Notes: generated by a model not told the origin, from the sequence alone. Counted from the first letter of the stretch, positions 35,788-51,965 are shown. The stretch: 64,000 bases of DNA from Tillus elongatus (GCA_964006375.1 OZ023267.1:39093753-39157752); one strand, 5' to 3'. A program made the numbers and translations.

Positions 35788-37269
35788 TACGATTTGCGTC
35801 CATATAAAAATTTTTTCAAGAAACGCTGAAACACGTCAATTTTAATATTGAGGGGGACATGTTTTGACATAAAACTTAACTTTGTCACATCAACCCCTTA
35901 AGGGTGGTGATAACAACCCTTATATTTTAACATATTTTAAGGAACATGGGTCGAGTGTTACATCATTTGAAAGCTCTTTCTTTTCTGAATTCAGCACACT
36001 AATTTTTTTGGAAGTTTTATCAACTCGTTTAAAAATTATTCACAGTTGGAGTTGCAAGAACGTATTTCATTTATTGTGATAAAAAATGCACTGATTAGTC
36101 CATTCTCCGTTAAAAAAAACTTAAACATAAAACCAACCGTTCAAAAATGTTTATTCAGTTAAGTAAGTGTTCAAATTGTTGACCACCAGCTTCCATACAA
36201 ATGTACAAATTTTGTTCAAAACGAGCCCTGACATTATGGAGCATTTGTGGAGTTATTAGACGGCATTCTTCAACAATGCGTCGTCGTAATTCTTCCAGAG
36301 ACTCCGGTTCTGTTGCAAAAATTCTACTCTTTAAATGGCCCCATAGAAAGAAGTCTAAAGGAGTTAAATCCGGTCATCTAGGGGACCACTCAATAGCACC
36401 TCTACGCCCAATGTATTGCTCTGGAAACCCTCTGTTTAAAAACTCCCTAACACGTTGTGAAAAATGCGGGGAAGCTCTATCTTGTTGAAACACTAATTGA
36501 TTTTCTTGATAGCGATTATCATTTTCAACAATGTCGATTAGTAGAGGGTAAACGACATCTTCTGGTAACTCCAAATACGTTTCGCCGCTCAAATTGGCAT
36601 CAAGAAAAATTAGTCCGATTAAACGGTCTCCAAAAATGCCAGTCCAGACATTCAATTTCTGTGGAGTTTGAGTGTGGACTTCGTGAAAATTTCTTGGATT
36701 ATTATCTGCCCAATAACGACAATTATGATGATTGACTGTAGAGTTTAATTAAAACGTACACTCGTCTGAAAAACAGATATTGAACATAAAGTTCCCGTTA
36801 TCAGCTATTCGTGCAGTGATAACTTCACAAAACTCCAGCCGCCGATCAAAATCATCTTCATTCAGTTGTTGTACAAGATGAATTTTATACGGGTGAAATT
36901 TATGACGCTTCAATATTCGCTGAATAGTTATTCTTTTGACGCTTGAAACAGTGGCCAATTTTCTCGTGTCAAAGCTGGTTCTGCAGCAACTTGTCCTAAA
37001 ACTTCAATCTCAGTAGTCTCATTTCTAACCGAAAATTCACGTTCAGGATCCCGTTTTTTGTTAGCTACTGAACCACTTTGTCGAAACTTTGCAACTAACT
37101 CCAAAATGTATTTTCTGTTAACATGTCTTTTCGGATGTCGTTCATTAAGCAAATTTGCGGTACGGTTTTTATTTATTTCAACTCTTTCTTCTACAGAATA
37201 TACCATTGTGAAATTAATTTTCGGTAGTACTATCAAGTATCAAACCGACCGATAAACTGGAATAATAAA
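35788..37269 (-). mobile_element. Decayed mariner-like element
   Basis: The left end (CGATTTGCGTCCATATAAAA) starts at the point where the adjacent mosaic repeat should have its (TA)n, suggesting insertion there. The left ~210 bp is shared with the solo terminus at 32474. Encloses the transposase pseudogene. The right end is not defined. Confidence 0.6.
36155..37206 (-). pseudogene. Mariner-like transposase, one frameshift and two nonsense codons
   Basis: Starts MVYSVEERVEI (ATG 37206). The HTH region runs to about 36950, where a frameshift joins VKRITIQRILKRHKFHPYKIHLVQQLNEDDFDRRLEFCE and ICFSDECTF (first catalytic Asp). A TAA at 36749-36751 interrupts it, then LNSTVNHHNCRYWADNNP…NVWTGIFGDRLIG and FQQDRASPHF (second Asp). 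At 36374-36376 a TGA replaces the Ser of R-S-P-D, leaving the third Asp (PDLTPLDFFLWGHLKS) just beyond. The C-terminus AGGQQFEHLLN ends at 36155. It belongs to the same lineage as the 17694-19761 element (EHL ending, NRHNCRYW motif) and is inactive. Confidence 0.88.
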
Positions 37270-37378
37270 CCGCATTTCTCTCATTCCGATAAGAAATGTT
37301 CTGATGGTCAATTTTTTGTTTACAAACCAACAAAACATTGACTATCAGCACATTTCTTATCGGAATGAGTGAAATGCG
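37270..37378. repeat. Inverted repeat with ~42-bp arms
   Basis: CGCATTTCTCTCATTCCGAT and ATCGGAATGAGTGAAATGCG mark the arms (about 39 of 42 positions pair), enclosing AACAAAACATTG-type sequence. It may be the right terminus of the neighbouring mariner element or a separate fold-back. Confidence 0.7.
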
Positions 37379-37449
37379 TTTTTGCATCTTCAACTGTGAA
37401 TAATTTTTAAACAAGTTGTCCCACATTGAGGACCGCGGAAATCTTTCCG

Positions 37450-38679
<1,230 letters not shown>

Positions 38680-38680
<1 letters not shown>

Positions 38681-38895
38681 ACACTTCAACTACTAAATAC
38701 AAACGTAGAGGCTATTTCTCTGGCTTCACAAATTACTGTTTTCTTCTCAGTAACCGGTTTCGCTATTTTACAGCATCGTCAGACTGCGAAGCTGGTTACA
38801 GAAGCGAAAACAAACACCTGTGAAGCCAAAGAAATGGTCTCTACGTCTGTATTTAGTATGGAAGAGTTTCACCAAGTAAAGGCAACAACGAGTAA
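38680..38895. repeat. Penelope pseudo-LTR relic, fold-back
   Basis: Arms ACTAAATACAAACGTAGAGG… (38691-38728) and …GTCTCTACGTCTGTATTTAGT (38820-38857) pair over about 38 bp. The outer segment GTATGGAAGAGTTTCACCAA matches the end of the element at 20731. A hammerhead-like core lies inside on the minus strand. Confidence 0.65.
38751..38784 (-). ncRNA. Hammerhead-ribozyme-like motif
   Basis: On the minus strand: GTCTGACGATGCTG … AGCGAAACCGGTTA. CTGACGA fits the CUGANGA box, GCT/AGC gives stem II, GAAA is intact, and the following ACCGGT is the minimal stem III typical of Penelope hammerheads. Activity is unproven. Confidence 0.6.
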
Positions 38896-38910
38896 TAAAT
38901 CTTTAACAAG

Positions 38911-39252
38911 GAGTCTCGGTGGTCCAGGGGTAAGAACGTGTGCCTCCGAACCGAAGGGTACTGGGTTCGATTCCCAGGGTTTTCCTTTTCAGTACAGACT
39001 GTAATAAATTAACATCAACCGAGGTTCTGACATTGTATTTGAGCACGTTGAATGTCTGCATATTGCGCCCTTCGGAAGGGGCGTAGATTGGCCGGTCCCA
39101 TGTCCATGCGATGTTGGACACGTTAAAGATCCCTACTAGTCTTACAGAAAGGCAGGGGTTCGGCAAAATTTCCATTGAAATGAAACTGCTCCCTGGCGTC
39201 CGTGATTGGTCATAGTCGCGAAAATAGGCTGACGATAAAGTAAAAAAAAAAA
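38911..39252 (+). mobile_element. tRNA-derived SINE
   Basis: An internal RNA polymerase III promoter is visible: A box TGGTCCAGGGG (38920-38930, fits TRGYNNARNGG) and B box GGTTCGATTCC (38964-38974). A ~270-bp unrelated body follows and the element ends in an A-run (39242-39252). The same body occurs inverted at 40316-40636 and partly at 29854. Confidence 0.85.
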
Positions 39253-40315
39253 GAAATCTTTAACTGCTTGCTATCTTCGTTGTTATTAAATATAGAGTTG
39301 TTTGAATTAGCAAATTATAGCAGAATTTGAAATCGATTACAAATCAGTTTTTAGATATGTGTTTCGATAAACATTGTAATCTGTGATAAGCACTTTGGAG
39401 AACCTACAACACATTTTAAGACGTGACGATCATTTCCATAGCAACTAAAGACGCTGACGTTTTTAGCGGAACGAAAGTCTGGTATTAAAATGTGTTGAAC
39501 CTAATTTTCCGCCCCATTTTAAAATTTCATCATCTTTTAGCTAACAACATCAACGTCATCGGAGGGAATAATAATATTCATTATTTTTGATGATTCTAAC
39601 GTTGCTAGCGAAACGATATTTAGGTTTCAAAATGTATTGGGGTGAATTAGTTTTTTCGAGGTATACTCATGTTTTTCAAATAGTTACGAACTTATCCAGG
39701 TCATAATAATTTTACGATTTTCGTATTTTCCTTCTATTCAGGTTTTTTTTAAACTTAAAACGACAACCAAAACAATCCTTATATAATATATAAACATATA
39801 TAAAATTTATAAAGTATATAAAAATAACACAAATCGATCATCGTGATCCACTTTGCACTACGACGTCAAAGTGTTGACTCAGCGATAATCAATTTTTTTC
39901 TTGGTATGGAAACCATATCTGATTATTCGATGATTTGAAGGCTTCTGAATTTCTAAATACAGAGTTGTACTTACACGCTTTTTTCCCCAAAAAGCAACTG
40001 CCTATAATAAATATTTAAATTGTTTTAATAAAAATTAAGTTGCCTTGCCAAAGTAGACTAAAGAGCAATGGAAGGAACGGACGCATTCCGGTTCTAAAAG
40101 ACATTAAAATTATGTACCCAAAAGTCGGCTACCAAGGTCGTTGCTTCAGATTTCTGAGACAAAGATAGGACAATTCTGCTGGCTATTCTATAATGAGGTA
40201 AAACTGCCACCGTAGCATGCCGTAGGGAGTTGGTAACTAAATAACGCAGGAAAATTGGGGAAGAACGCTGCACTAAACTTACTAAAACTGTACTCGTTTT
40301 GAAGACGTGTGTGTG
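39253..40315. other. No gene recognised; spacer between two inverted SINEs
   Basis: AT-rich sequence of about 1.06 kb without coding signal. Confidence 0.45.
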
Positions 40316-40636
40316 TTTTGTTTCTTTAACGTCGGCCTATTTCCGCGACTATGGCCAATCATCGACGCCAGGGAGCAGTTTCACCTCACTATCCTGGAAA
40401 TTTTGCAGAACCCCTGCCTTTCTGTAAGGAGGGTAGTGATCTTTAACGTTACCAACATCGCATGGACACGGGACCGACGGCTTGGCGCCCCCTCCGAAGG
40501 GCTCAATACAATGCCAGAACCTCGGTTGATGTTAATTTTACAGTTTCTATTGAAAAAGTGAAGAGCGTACCCTGGGATCGAACCCAGTACCCTTCGGTTC
40601 AGAGGCACACGTTCTTACCCCTGAACCACCGAGGTT
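40316..40636 (-). mobile_element. tRNA-derived SINE, reverse orientation
   Basis: On the minus strand the A box is TGGTTCAGGGG (40618-40628) and the B box GGGTTCGATCC (40575-40585). The body matches the 38911 copy, including CCATGCGATGTTGG-like and GGCAGGGGTTC-like segments. Confidence 0.85.
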
Positions 40637-42988
<2,352 letters not shown>

Positions 42989-43664
42989 GGGCGGCTCCTC
43001 AATAAATGCGCCCGTGCGCGCGCACTGCCACCTGAAAAATAATAATTTTGCTATGCTATATTTTAATAAATTTTTATTTACTTTTTTACCATCCAACAAA
43101 CAAACAAAATTAGTATATCGAGGATCGCAGAGAGTCGGCAGCCATTAATACAGAATACAGAATCAGAATAAGTATAGTGTTAATCGTTGCAGACGTTATA
43201 TACATCCATATCCATATAAAGCAGCCGGGCGGCGGTGTGTACTTTTCGGGGCTCTCAGAAATGCGATATTTCAGTGCGAAATCATCGCCGATCTCCGTCG
43301 AAAACGACCGAACAAGCAATCTGTTGTGCGCTATAAAATTACACACTTCCAATTTGTAGTGGACTTTTGGCAGAGCGTGTGTACCTACTACCTAGTAATT
43401 TACGTCTTCGCGTCGGATTGATTTTTATTAGATCATTTCGTTGTTGTTTACATGTTCTAACAAGACAATTATTATTATGATGGTTACTGCTTCGGGTTGC
43501 TTAATAAGTAGACAAAATAATTGTGATACTGTGATTAATTCAGTGGATAATGTTCTAAATTTAAAGGTTAACTTTTTAAGCGACTTTTTAACTGTAACGT
43601 ATAACTAACTAGAGGAAAACTTGGTAAGTAGTTAATAGTTATTAAGTTTAGTAAGTAGGTTTTT

Positions 43665-44755
<1,091 letters not shown>

Positions 44756-44805
44756 TTCTTGCGCACCCCCACTGCATTAAGGCACGAGCCGCTACTGATA
44801 TATAT

Positions 44806-45900
44806 ACGTAAATTGTATGGTGGTCAGAGACAAAGCAGATTGCAAAAGTTGTAGAAGCTGACCTCTCTTGGAATAACGGGAGCCATGGCATCATGCTCTA
44901 CGGCTGCAATAGAGGGAATGCTCAAATCTTTGCTTCACTGCACATATGGGTGGAGAGGGAAGCAGCATCAAGTACCTCAAGACTAGTCCAAGTGGACAAA
45001 TTAAAAGCAGGAGATTTAGGTGGCCGCTTGAAAACTCTGTAAATTGTTCCACAGGAGTCACTCGCCACACTAGCAGACCAAATTCCAGCCAAACTGGACG
45101 ATTTCATTTTACGTGGTAATAAATGACCGCCAAGCGTGGGTTAGAGACAGCGCAAGGCTGACAAACAACTCATCTGTATGGTATACATACGGGTCTAAAG
45201 AGAAGGAGAGAGCAGGACTGTGAATAAGAGGACCTAACTTTGGACTCGCTACACAAAACTACCAATATCTTCCAAGCTGAAATCCTCGATATAAATCTCT
45301 GTGTACACAAGTGCATACAAAGAATACTCGGAAATAGAGAGGTCTACATCCTGTTAGATAGCCAGGCCGTACTTAGGCTTTGACATCTTTCGCAATGAGT
45401 CAAAACTGACCAGGGATTGAAAAAATCTTTGAAGCAGCTGGCTACGAACAACAAAGTAACTGTGATGTGGTTACAAGGGCAGCAAGGCCTTAAAGAAAAT
45501 GAGGGAGCAGATAGCCTTCCAAAAATGACAGCAGCAACACGATTCTACGGTCCAGAGCCCTATTGTGGACTAACAAATAGCCACATAAGAAATCAACTTG
45601 ATACTTGTGAGACGAACTAAATCTAATGCGGTCATACTTGAGGAAAACGCCAGGCTTTAGCCACGCAAAGCGGTTCATATCAATAGAGAAATCTAAGCTG
45701 TTTTTTGAATTGAACATGAACGACCTGAGAATAATCACACGATTTTTCATAGAACATTTCACAGGCCGTTCCACAGTAAGATAGTTATCACCATATGAGG
45801 ATGGGTAAGGCGGACAGTGAAAACTGCAGATACTACACTGAAGCAGCAAAAACAAGAGAATACGTGCTTAGCGACTACATGACCCAGGTTGTGGAAAAGG
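44806..45900 (+). pseudogene. LINE ORF2 relic: RT thumb and RNase H
   Basis: In shifting frames: LGITGAMASCSTAAIEGMLKSLLHCTYG (about 44868-44950, the ITGAMxTTPTAAxEALL motif), VWYTYGSKEKERAGL (about 45178, RNase H first Asp lost to Y), VYILLDSQAVLRL (about 45340) and VTVMWLQGQQGLKENEGADSLPKM (about 45456-45528), FYGPEPYCGLTNSHIRNQLDT. Many stops are present. It is the same family as 30216-30790. Confidence 0.7.
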
Positions 45901-46316
45901 CTCAAATACCTTGGTGTAGTGACCCTAACACCCCAGGAAATAGGTAAACTAGCCCCCAAGAAAGTAGTGTACTACATACAAAGTCTAAACATTTTAGGCA
46001 ACTATTAGGAAAAAGCGTCATACTCAAAAGACCCATCGGGTAGCAGTGCTGAGAGGCCACTAAACAGTCTACGATCCACAATACAGGCAAACAGGCGGCC
46101 GTCCTGAACCACGGCAGCCTCCCTCTTTCACATTACTTCAAAGCATTGGCTGTCTTCAATCTAATATTATATATACACACATAAATAGAAGCGCAACGAC
46201 ACAACATATTACAACCACATACACACATTAAATAACACAGTCAATAAACAAAACTATAAGGCTAAATCAAAGTTTTCACTTTCTTCTCTCCTTCTCATCA
46301 CCTGCTCTCCCACTGC

Positions 46317-47105
46317 TCAGTCTCGATGATTTTTCGTACCGCTACCTAGACAACATTGCAGGGACTTCAGCAAACCGCTCATCATGGATTCCGCATTAAA
46401 TGTTTGCCTCGTGGCTCGGGCATATTCCTCACGGACGTCCTCCGATCTTGGGCAGGAAAATAGAGTATGTTCTACATCGTCAACCATCCCGCAGTAGTCA
46501 CAGGTCTCCGTATCCCTTCTCCTTCGTTCGTACAGATATTTTACAAAACAGTCGTGGCCTGACAGGGCCTGGGTCAGAAATTGTCCTACCTGTCCATGGT
46601 TTCTTTCACGCCAGGCTCTAATGTTTGAGATAATCCTCCGGATCCCATGGTTTCTTTCACGCCAGGCTCTAATGTTTGAGATAATCCTCCGGGTCCATCG
46701 ACCCTTTGTACTGTTCTCCCATTTTGCCTGCAATTGGTCGTCAGTTGGGATCTCGCTGTTTCTCGTGTTAGGTCGACACATCTTTCTTTTCTGTGTTCGG
46801 TGAGCAGCTTTACGGGTGTCACTCCTGCTACCACGGCTACAGCATCTGCTTAGATTGTCCTGTAGGCGCTACTGATTCTAATGGAGAGTATCCTCTGCAA
46901 CGTCGTCAGTTTCTGGACAAGCTTCTTATTTTTTGTGACTGTCCCACGCAGGGTCAGCATACAATATATGCGACATTGCGACACTCATAAGCGGTCTCCT
47001 CTTTGATGCCCTGGGACCTTCGGTGTTGGGTAGTATATTCGTCAGGACTACAACGCCCTTTTCAGCACTCTGCGCCGCTTGGTTAAACTGCTCCGCGAAT
47101 GTGAA
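46317..47105 (-). pseudogene. R1-like LINE ORF2 C-terminal region
   Basis: The 154-residue frame reads IPTDDQLQAKWENSTKGRWTRRIISNIRAWRERNHG … QVGQFLTQALSGHDCFVKYLYERRRRDTETCDYCGMVDDVEHTLFSCPRSEDVREEY. The FLTQxLSGHGCFxxYL and C-x2-C-x8-H-x4-C region is typical of R1-type ORF2 C-termini. Upstream (46834-47105), in other frames, VAGVTPVKLLTEHRKERC and RRPLMSVAMSHILYADPAW continue the same protein. A 51-bp tandem duplication lies within it. The RT core is missing. Confidence 0.78.
46590..46691. repeat. 51-bp tandem duplication inside the LINE ORF
   Basis: Two copies of a unit starting CCATGGTTTCTTTCACGCCA and ending ATAATCCTCCGG duplicate RRIISNIRAWRERNHG-type residues in frame. Confidence 0.85.
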
Positions 47106-47108
47106 CTT

Positions 47109-47110
<2 letters not shown>

Positions 47111-47203
<93 letters not shown>
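47111..47203. repeat. (TA)n microsatellite
   Basis: TA tract of about 93 bp. Confidence 0.98.
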
Positions 47204-47206
<3 letters not shown>

Positions 47207-47237
47207 ATTATAATTTTCATAAAAAAATGCGTGATCA

Positions 47238-47372
47238 TTTCTAAGGAAATTCGCTACGTAACGCACATGCTGCGTCCAGACTTTTTAATGTTAATTAGTT
47301 AAGCAACCATATTTAAAGACAATATGTTTATGGAAATTTGTTACCATAACGCACTTACTGCATCAGAATTTG
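47238..47372. repeat. Two tandem right ends of the GACGCAGCAAGTGCGTT family
   Basis: AACGCACATGCTGCGTCCAG (about 47260) and ATAACGCACTTACTGCATCA (about 47346) are two successive ends about 86 bp apart in the same orientation. Confidence 0.55.
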
Positions 47373-48036
47373 CTTTGGTGATACTAACTCTAAAGTCTAT
47401 TATCATAATCATTTACATATTTTTAAAACAATAAAGAAAATATTGTCATTTCGAAAACAAATCGTTTCATCTAAATATAACTCTTTTTTCTCCCTGTTCT
47501 ACAGTATAGACTTCCAATTGTGAGTCTGTTTCGTAAGTATTTAGAACTATTTATTGTTTTAATATTAAATTATTTTATTATATTATTCTATCATTATTGC
47601 TATTTTGTTATATTTTTGATATTCCTAACTTGAATGTTATTTCTGTGAGACTTAAGATTGACCTGACCCTTTTTACTCTTCCCTATCTACGTCTGTGGTT
47701 TGGATTTTGTTTATCAGTGTCTTTTAATCGCAGGTTACTTGCAAGTCTCTTATTAAAAGGGAACGTTTACCAAATAAACTAGCAATAATTGATGTTTTGT
47801 ACGAATACACAATGCGATCGTGGTTGCAGAAGCAACCTCTAGTCACCGAATCAAAGAAAGTCGTGAAAAATGAATCAAGTTAAACACCTAAACAAAGCCA
47901 ATAAAATCATAGAGAGGTACTATTTATCTGCTACATTTGAGTGTTTGAATCGTGAAACGTATGGAACCGAAAGTGAAATAAATGGTAGTTGTTTTTATTT
48001 CGTTTAAAAATCATTACATTTAATCCATTAATTGAT
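47373..48036. other. No gene recognised
   Basis: AT-rich, featureless to the eye. Confidence 0.4.
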
Positions 48037-48157
48037 GTTGCTCTTATTTGCTGAAACGTATCCATACCAAATACAGATGAAGAGACGTATCTGTGGGTTA
48101 ACAACTGTTTGTTTTCTTGTTGGCAACTGGTTTCGCCCTTTACGTCATCGTCTGGCA
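48037..48157. repeat. Penelope pseudo-LTR relic with broken hammerhead-like motif
   Basis: GTTGCTCTTATTTGCTGAAA and CCATACCAAATACAGATGAA match the pseudo-LTR end. The minus strand of 48125-48155 reads CCAGACGATGACG … GGGCGAAACCAGTT, with CAGACGA where CTGACGA is needed. Confidence 0.55.
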
Positions 48158-48177
48158 GAAGAAAATTGAATTTATTA

Positions 48178-48297
48178 GTTAATTTTTATTCAGATAATTC
48201 ACTAATAGAGAAGTATCGATCGTGAGACTTTCGGAAAATTTCTTCAAATGAGCACGAATTAGGGCCTCCGGAACCCATTTCCATGGTTAGTTAAAAT

Positions 48298-48300
<3 letters not shown>
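48178..48300 (+). repeat. Mosaic repeat module A
   Basis: TTAGTTAATTTTTATTCAGA fold-back start, CTTCAAATGAGCACGAATTA, GGAACCCATTTCCATGGTTA. Confidence 0.65.

Positions 48301-48394
<94 letters not shown>
48301..48394. repeat. (TA)n microsatellite
   Basis: TA tract of about 94 bp. Module B resumes at ACCGATAACTC (48395). Confidence 0.98.
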
Positions 48395-48395
<1 letters not shown>

Positions 48396-49252
48396 CCGAT
48401 AACTCTTAAAATACTTCACTGATTTGGACCAAATTTGGGAATTACCCTTATTTTGCTAATGGCTTGGATGAGTTCGTTCATCAAATCTTAACGGCCAATT
48501 TTTCTTAGTAAAAAATTAAAAATTATTTTTTAAAACCCAATATCTCTCAAATTGTCTAAGTCATTGAAACGAATATTGTGTACCAATTTTCAAGTCGTTT
48601 GGTCAAAGGAAAATAAAGTTATTCGAAATTAATAATAAAATAATCCTCAACATCCCTTCAGATTCTGTAATGCAATATCTACAATGTTGGACAAAGACAT
48701 ATGACGTTATATGTATTGCTATGCTATTCAAATAAGTCGTAGATGAAAATCTAAATAATGGAGGTTGTCGCAGGTTATCACCGTGGACAGCGTTGTGAGA
48801 GATATACTACATGGACGCCCTGTTTACACAAAATATAATATATAGAGTTGTACAATCAACTAGCAATTGTGTAATGTCAGCCTTGTACCATTTATTTCCT
48901 AATACCAGGATAAAGTTTCAAACGCCGTTAATTTTAGCATGCGAGTGTGTACTATAAATAAAAAATTTCGGGATGCAGCAAGTGCATTATAGTTGTGAAT
49001 TTTCATAAGAATTGTACATTATTAGTAAGATATATTATTAAAACTAATTCTTTAAATTTAAATCGACCTTGGAGATCGGTTTTAGAGTCCCAATTAGCAC
49101 TTATTTATAAAAAAAATCTATTTTATATGAAGCTAGAAAATTAAAAATTGGTCTTAGATATAATATGTAAGTACTGCAAGTGCCTTTAAGACATTATGTT
49201 ACAAATTTCATTAAAGTTACAAAAGTTTGTCAGAAAAAAAATAATTATTTAT

Positions 49253-49366
49253 AAGGGGAATGTGCCTGTCAATTTGTAAACAAGGCAGGTGTTTTTCCTT
49301 ATTAATTGCTTGGATGGTTTTGTTTTAGTCAACCAATTCAGTTTTTGCAAACAATAAACAACAAAA
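49253..49366. repeat. Inner inverted repeat, left arm
   Basis: AAGGGGAATGTGCCTGTCAA … AAACAATAAACAACAAAA pairs with 50599-50715 (TTTTGTTGTTTATTGTTTGC … TTGACAGGTACATTCCCTTT). Confidence 0.7.
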
Positions 49367-49367
49367 G

Positions 49368-49646
49368 TCTGGACGGAACAAGTGCGTTATGGTAATGAAT
49401 TTTCATAAAAATATTTTTAAAAGCAAATATGTGTGTGTTTTTTAAGAAATCAGGCATCAAATTTGGTTATCAGTATAACCAATATAGTAGAACCAAGGTG
49501 CCATATTTAACCAAAATAACTTTGAAAATGTACAAAAATTTTCGAAAGTAAACTTAAATTGCTTATAGGTTAATATCAAATTGAGCTATTCAAATTTGAA
49601 TCATCTAAAGAAGATTCTCTACCATAACGCATTTGCGGCGTCTCGA
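49368..49646. mobile_element. MITE of the GACGCAGCAAGTGCGTT family
   Basis: Ends TCTGGACGGAACAAGTGCG and CGCATTTGCGGCGTCTCGA. The core has TTTGGTTATCAGTATAACCA. Confidence 0.7.
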
Positions 49647-50410
49647 ATTTCTTTTCTTATAAACATGCATTATATTTCGATGGAGAATGCAAAAATGCAC
49701 TAACATAAGGCATGTTCGATTGAAAAAAAAGAAAATTTGTATCACCAACGACTTGGGGCCACCCTGTGATTGTAAAATTATTTTTTAATATGGAGCTCAA
49801 GGCATTCTATAATTAATTTATACATTTTTTTTCGTATCTTGTATGATAACGGATATATTGAGCTTTATTGATTTTTTAAGAAAAGTAGATAAAAATTATA
49901 TACCGTTAAATTAAGACTACTGCCAAAACATAAGAGAAAGGGTCTGTTTGAAATGCATTTTCTGGAAACATTTTAGTAAAATGAAGGACAATGACGGTTG
50001 AAGCTAAGACTTCAGGATTCGTAACACATTCTGCTTGAGACATTTTCTTTCCATAGCTCGTATCAGTTTTAGGTTATTTGCTAAAATGTTGCCAATTTTT
50101 ACGTTTTAAATCGCGACTTTGACGTTTTAAGGAAACCCCCAATTTATTTTTCTTTCAATGCACATAACTTTTCTGCCTTTCAACTTACAGAGCTAAATTT
50201 TGGTACGTAATTTACGTATAATGGTATAAACCTGCGAATCAAATTGAGCTGCCCTTACTTTGTTATTTCCGGAGATACATTTTTTTCTCGAAAGAAAACA
50301 CAACATTTTCCGGGAAAACCTGAGCCGATTTTCTTGGCTAACGAACTTGTCCAAACCACTTATAAAATGAAGGTATTCACCAAATTTGATCAAAATCGGT
50401 CCATATATAT
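49647..50410 (-). repeat. Mosaic repeat modules C and B, reverse orientation
   Basis: ACTTGGGGCCACCCTGTGAT (module C), ATGAAGGACAATGACGGTTG, TTTCCGGGAAAACCTGAGCC; it stops at a short TA stretch (50403-50416) where the module B start would follow. Confidence 0.65.
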
Positions 50411-50598
50411 ATATATAAATTGTGGTAGAATATTTTCGTAAAAATATTTCAAATCCGATAGCTCAATAAATTTCCCCTTAAGCAAGAATCTTCAATCTTG
50501 AACCATAGTAACACCTATGTAAAAGCACGTGGGTACTAAATTAAAGAAACATAACATAATGAGCTTCGCGGATAACTACACATTTGGTCTAAAAAACC

Positions 50599-50715
50599 TT
50601 TTTTGTTGTTTATTGTTTGCAAAAACTGGATAGGTTGAGTAAAACAAAACCATCCAAACAATGAATAAGGAAAAATACCTGCCATATTTATAATTTGACA
50701 GGTACATTCCCTTTT
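50599..50715. repeat. Inner inverted repeat, right arm
   Basis: Pairs with 49253-49366. Confidence 0.7.
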
Positions 50716-50835
50716 AGTGAATTTTTATTTAAAAAAATTCACTAATAGAGAGGTATCGATGGTGAGACTTTGCAAACATTTTTGCAAATGAGCGCGAATT
50801 TGGGCTCCTAGAACCCATATCCGGGATCAGTTTCG

Positions 50836-50931
<96 letters not shown>

Positions 50932-51230
50932 ATGTATGTATCCAACCGATAACTCAAAAAATAATTAACCGATTTTGATAAAACTCGGCAAGTGCCTTTC
51001 TTTTATTAATAGCTTGGATGACTTTGTTAGCCAGAAAAATCGGACACGGTTTTCCGGGGAAATTTTGAGTTTTCTGTCGAAAAAAATTTTTTCTCCAAAA
51101 ATTACAAAGATATTTCGATAAAATTTGGTGTACATATTGCTTTGCGAAAGACCTAACTACGTGCCAAAATTCAGTTTTCTAGGGTTACAGAAAATTGAGC
51201 TATTCAAATTTGAAACATTTATGTTTAATA
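50716..51230 (+). repeat. Mosaic repeat (A, (TA)n-(TG)n, B)
   Basis: Module A ends CCCATATCCGGGATCAGTTT. The compound tract is 50839-50940. Module B starts TCCAACCGATAACTCAAAAA (50941). Confidence 0.75.
50839..50940. repeat. (TA)n-(TG)n-(TATG)n compound microsatellite
   Basis: About 61 bp of TA, then about 32 bp of TG with one interruption, then TATG repeats. Confidence 0.97.
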
Positions 51231-51530
51231 TCACCGCGTTTAATTGACAATAATTTATATGAGATCTAGTATGGTGTTGTCGTGGTAAGGGAACATTTGA
51301 TATTATTGGGCAGGTCTGTTAGACGCTGTAACTGATGTCGTATGGTATTGGTATGAGATTATTTATATGTTTGAGTCGACGAATTATTTGTGTCATTTGG
51401 GAAATTTTTATATACAAGTGCAAATTATTCCATTATTAATGTTAGTGGGTGGTTTAAACAGTGTTTGTTATGTTTTATCAACACATATAAAGGATCGAAG
51501 TTTTACAAAAGGGCTGATATGCAACAGGTT
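51231..51530. other. No gene recognised
   Basis: Between module B and the next mosaic segment. No coding signal. Confidence 0.4.
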
Positions 51531-51965
51531 AGTTCTTACTCTCTAATGCTTTGACGGTAGTTTTAGTTAAGTTTATGGTTTAACGTTCCATAATTTTTAG
51601 CTAATTTTCGTACAAAAAATTCGTCAATGAGGAGACCGCGACTTTAGAATTTTAAAGATTTCTTCAAATGAGCGCAAACTAAGCCCCCTGGAATCCATAT
51701 CCGGGTTTACGTTTAGTTTTGATCTGCTTACATATATACAGGGTGACACGTTTGTACGGTAAAGCTGAATATAATTATTATTATACAAGAGACTAGAAAA
51801 AATTGTATAAGTTAATTATAGGGTGTCTTGAGCTGCATCTTATAAAATTATTTTGACAATCACCGGCTGGCCCACAAGTCGATCGTTGGTGATCCCCACA
51901 ATTTTTTTTTCGAACAGCTTTATTTTATTGCATTTTTTATCGAAATATGTTTGTAAGAAAAAAAA
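51531..51965 (+). repeat. Mosaic repeat modules A and C
   Basis: AATGAGGAGACCGCGACTTT, AATCCATATCCGGGTTTACG, then CAGGGTGACACGTTTGTACG and GGGTGTCTTGAGCTGCATCT. Confidence 0.7.

Noticed and set aside
38911..38985. Functional tRNA gene
   Set aside because: A and B boxes are present, but the sequence continues into a shared SINE body with an A tail, and a full cloverleaf with acceptor pairing is not evident.
43110..43359. Overlapping open frames on both strands inside the hAT-like element
   Set aside because: No similarity to transposase or finger domains that I recognise.
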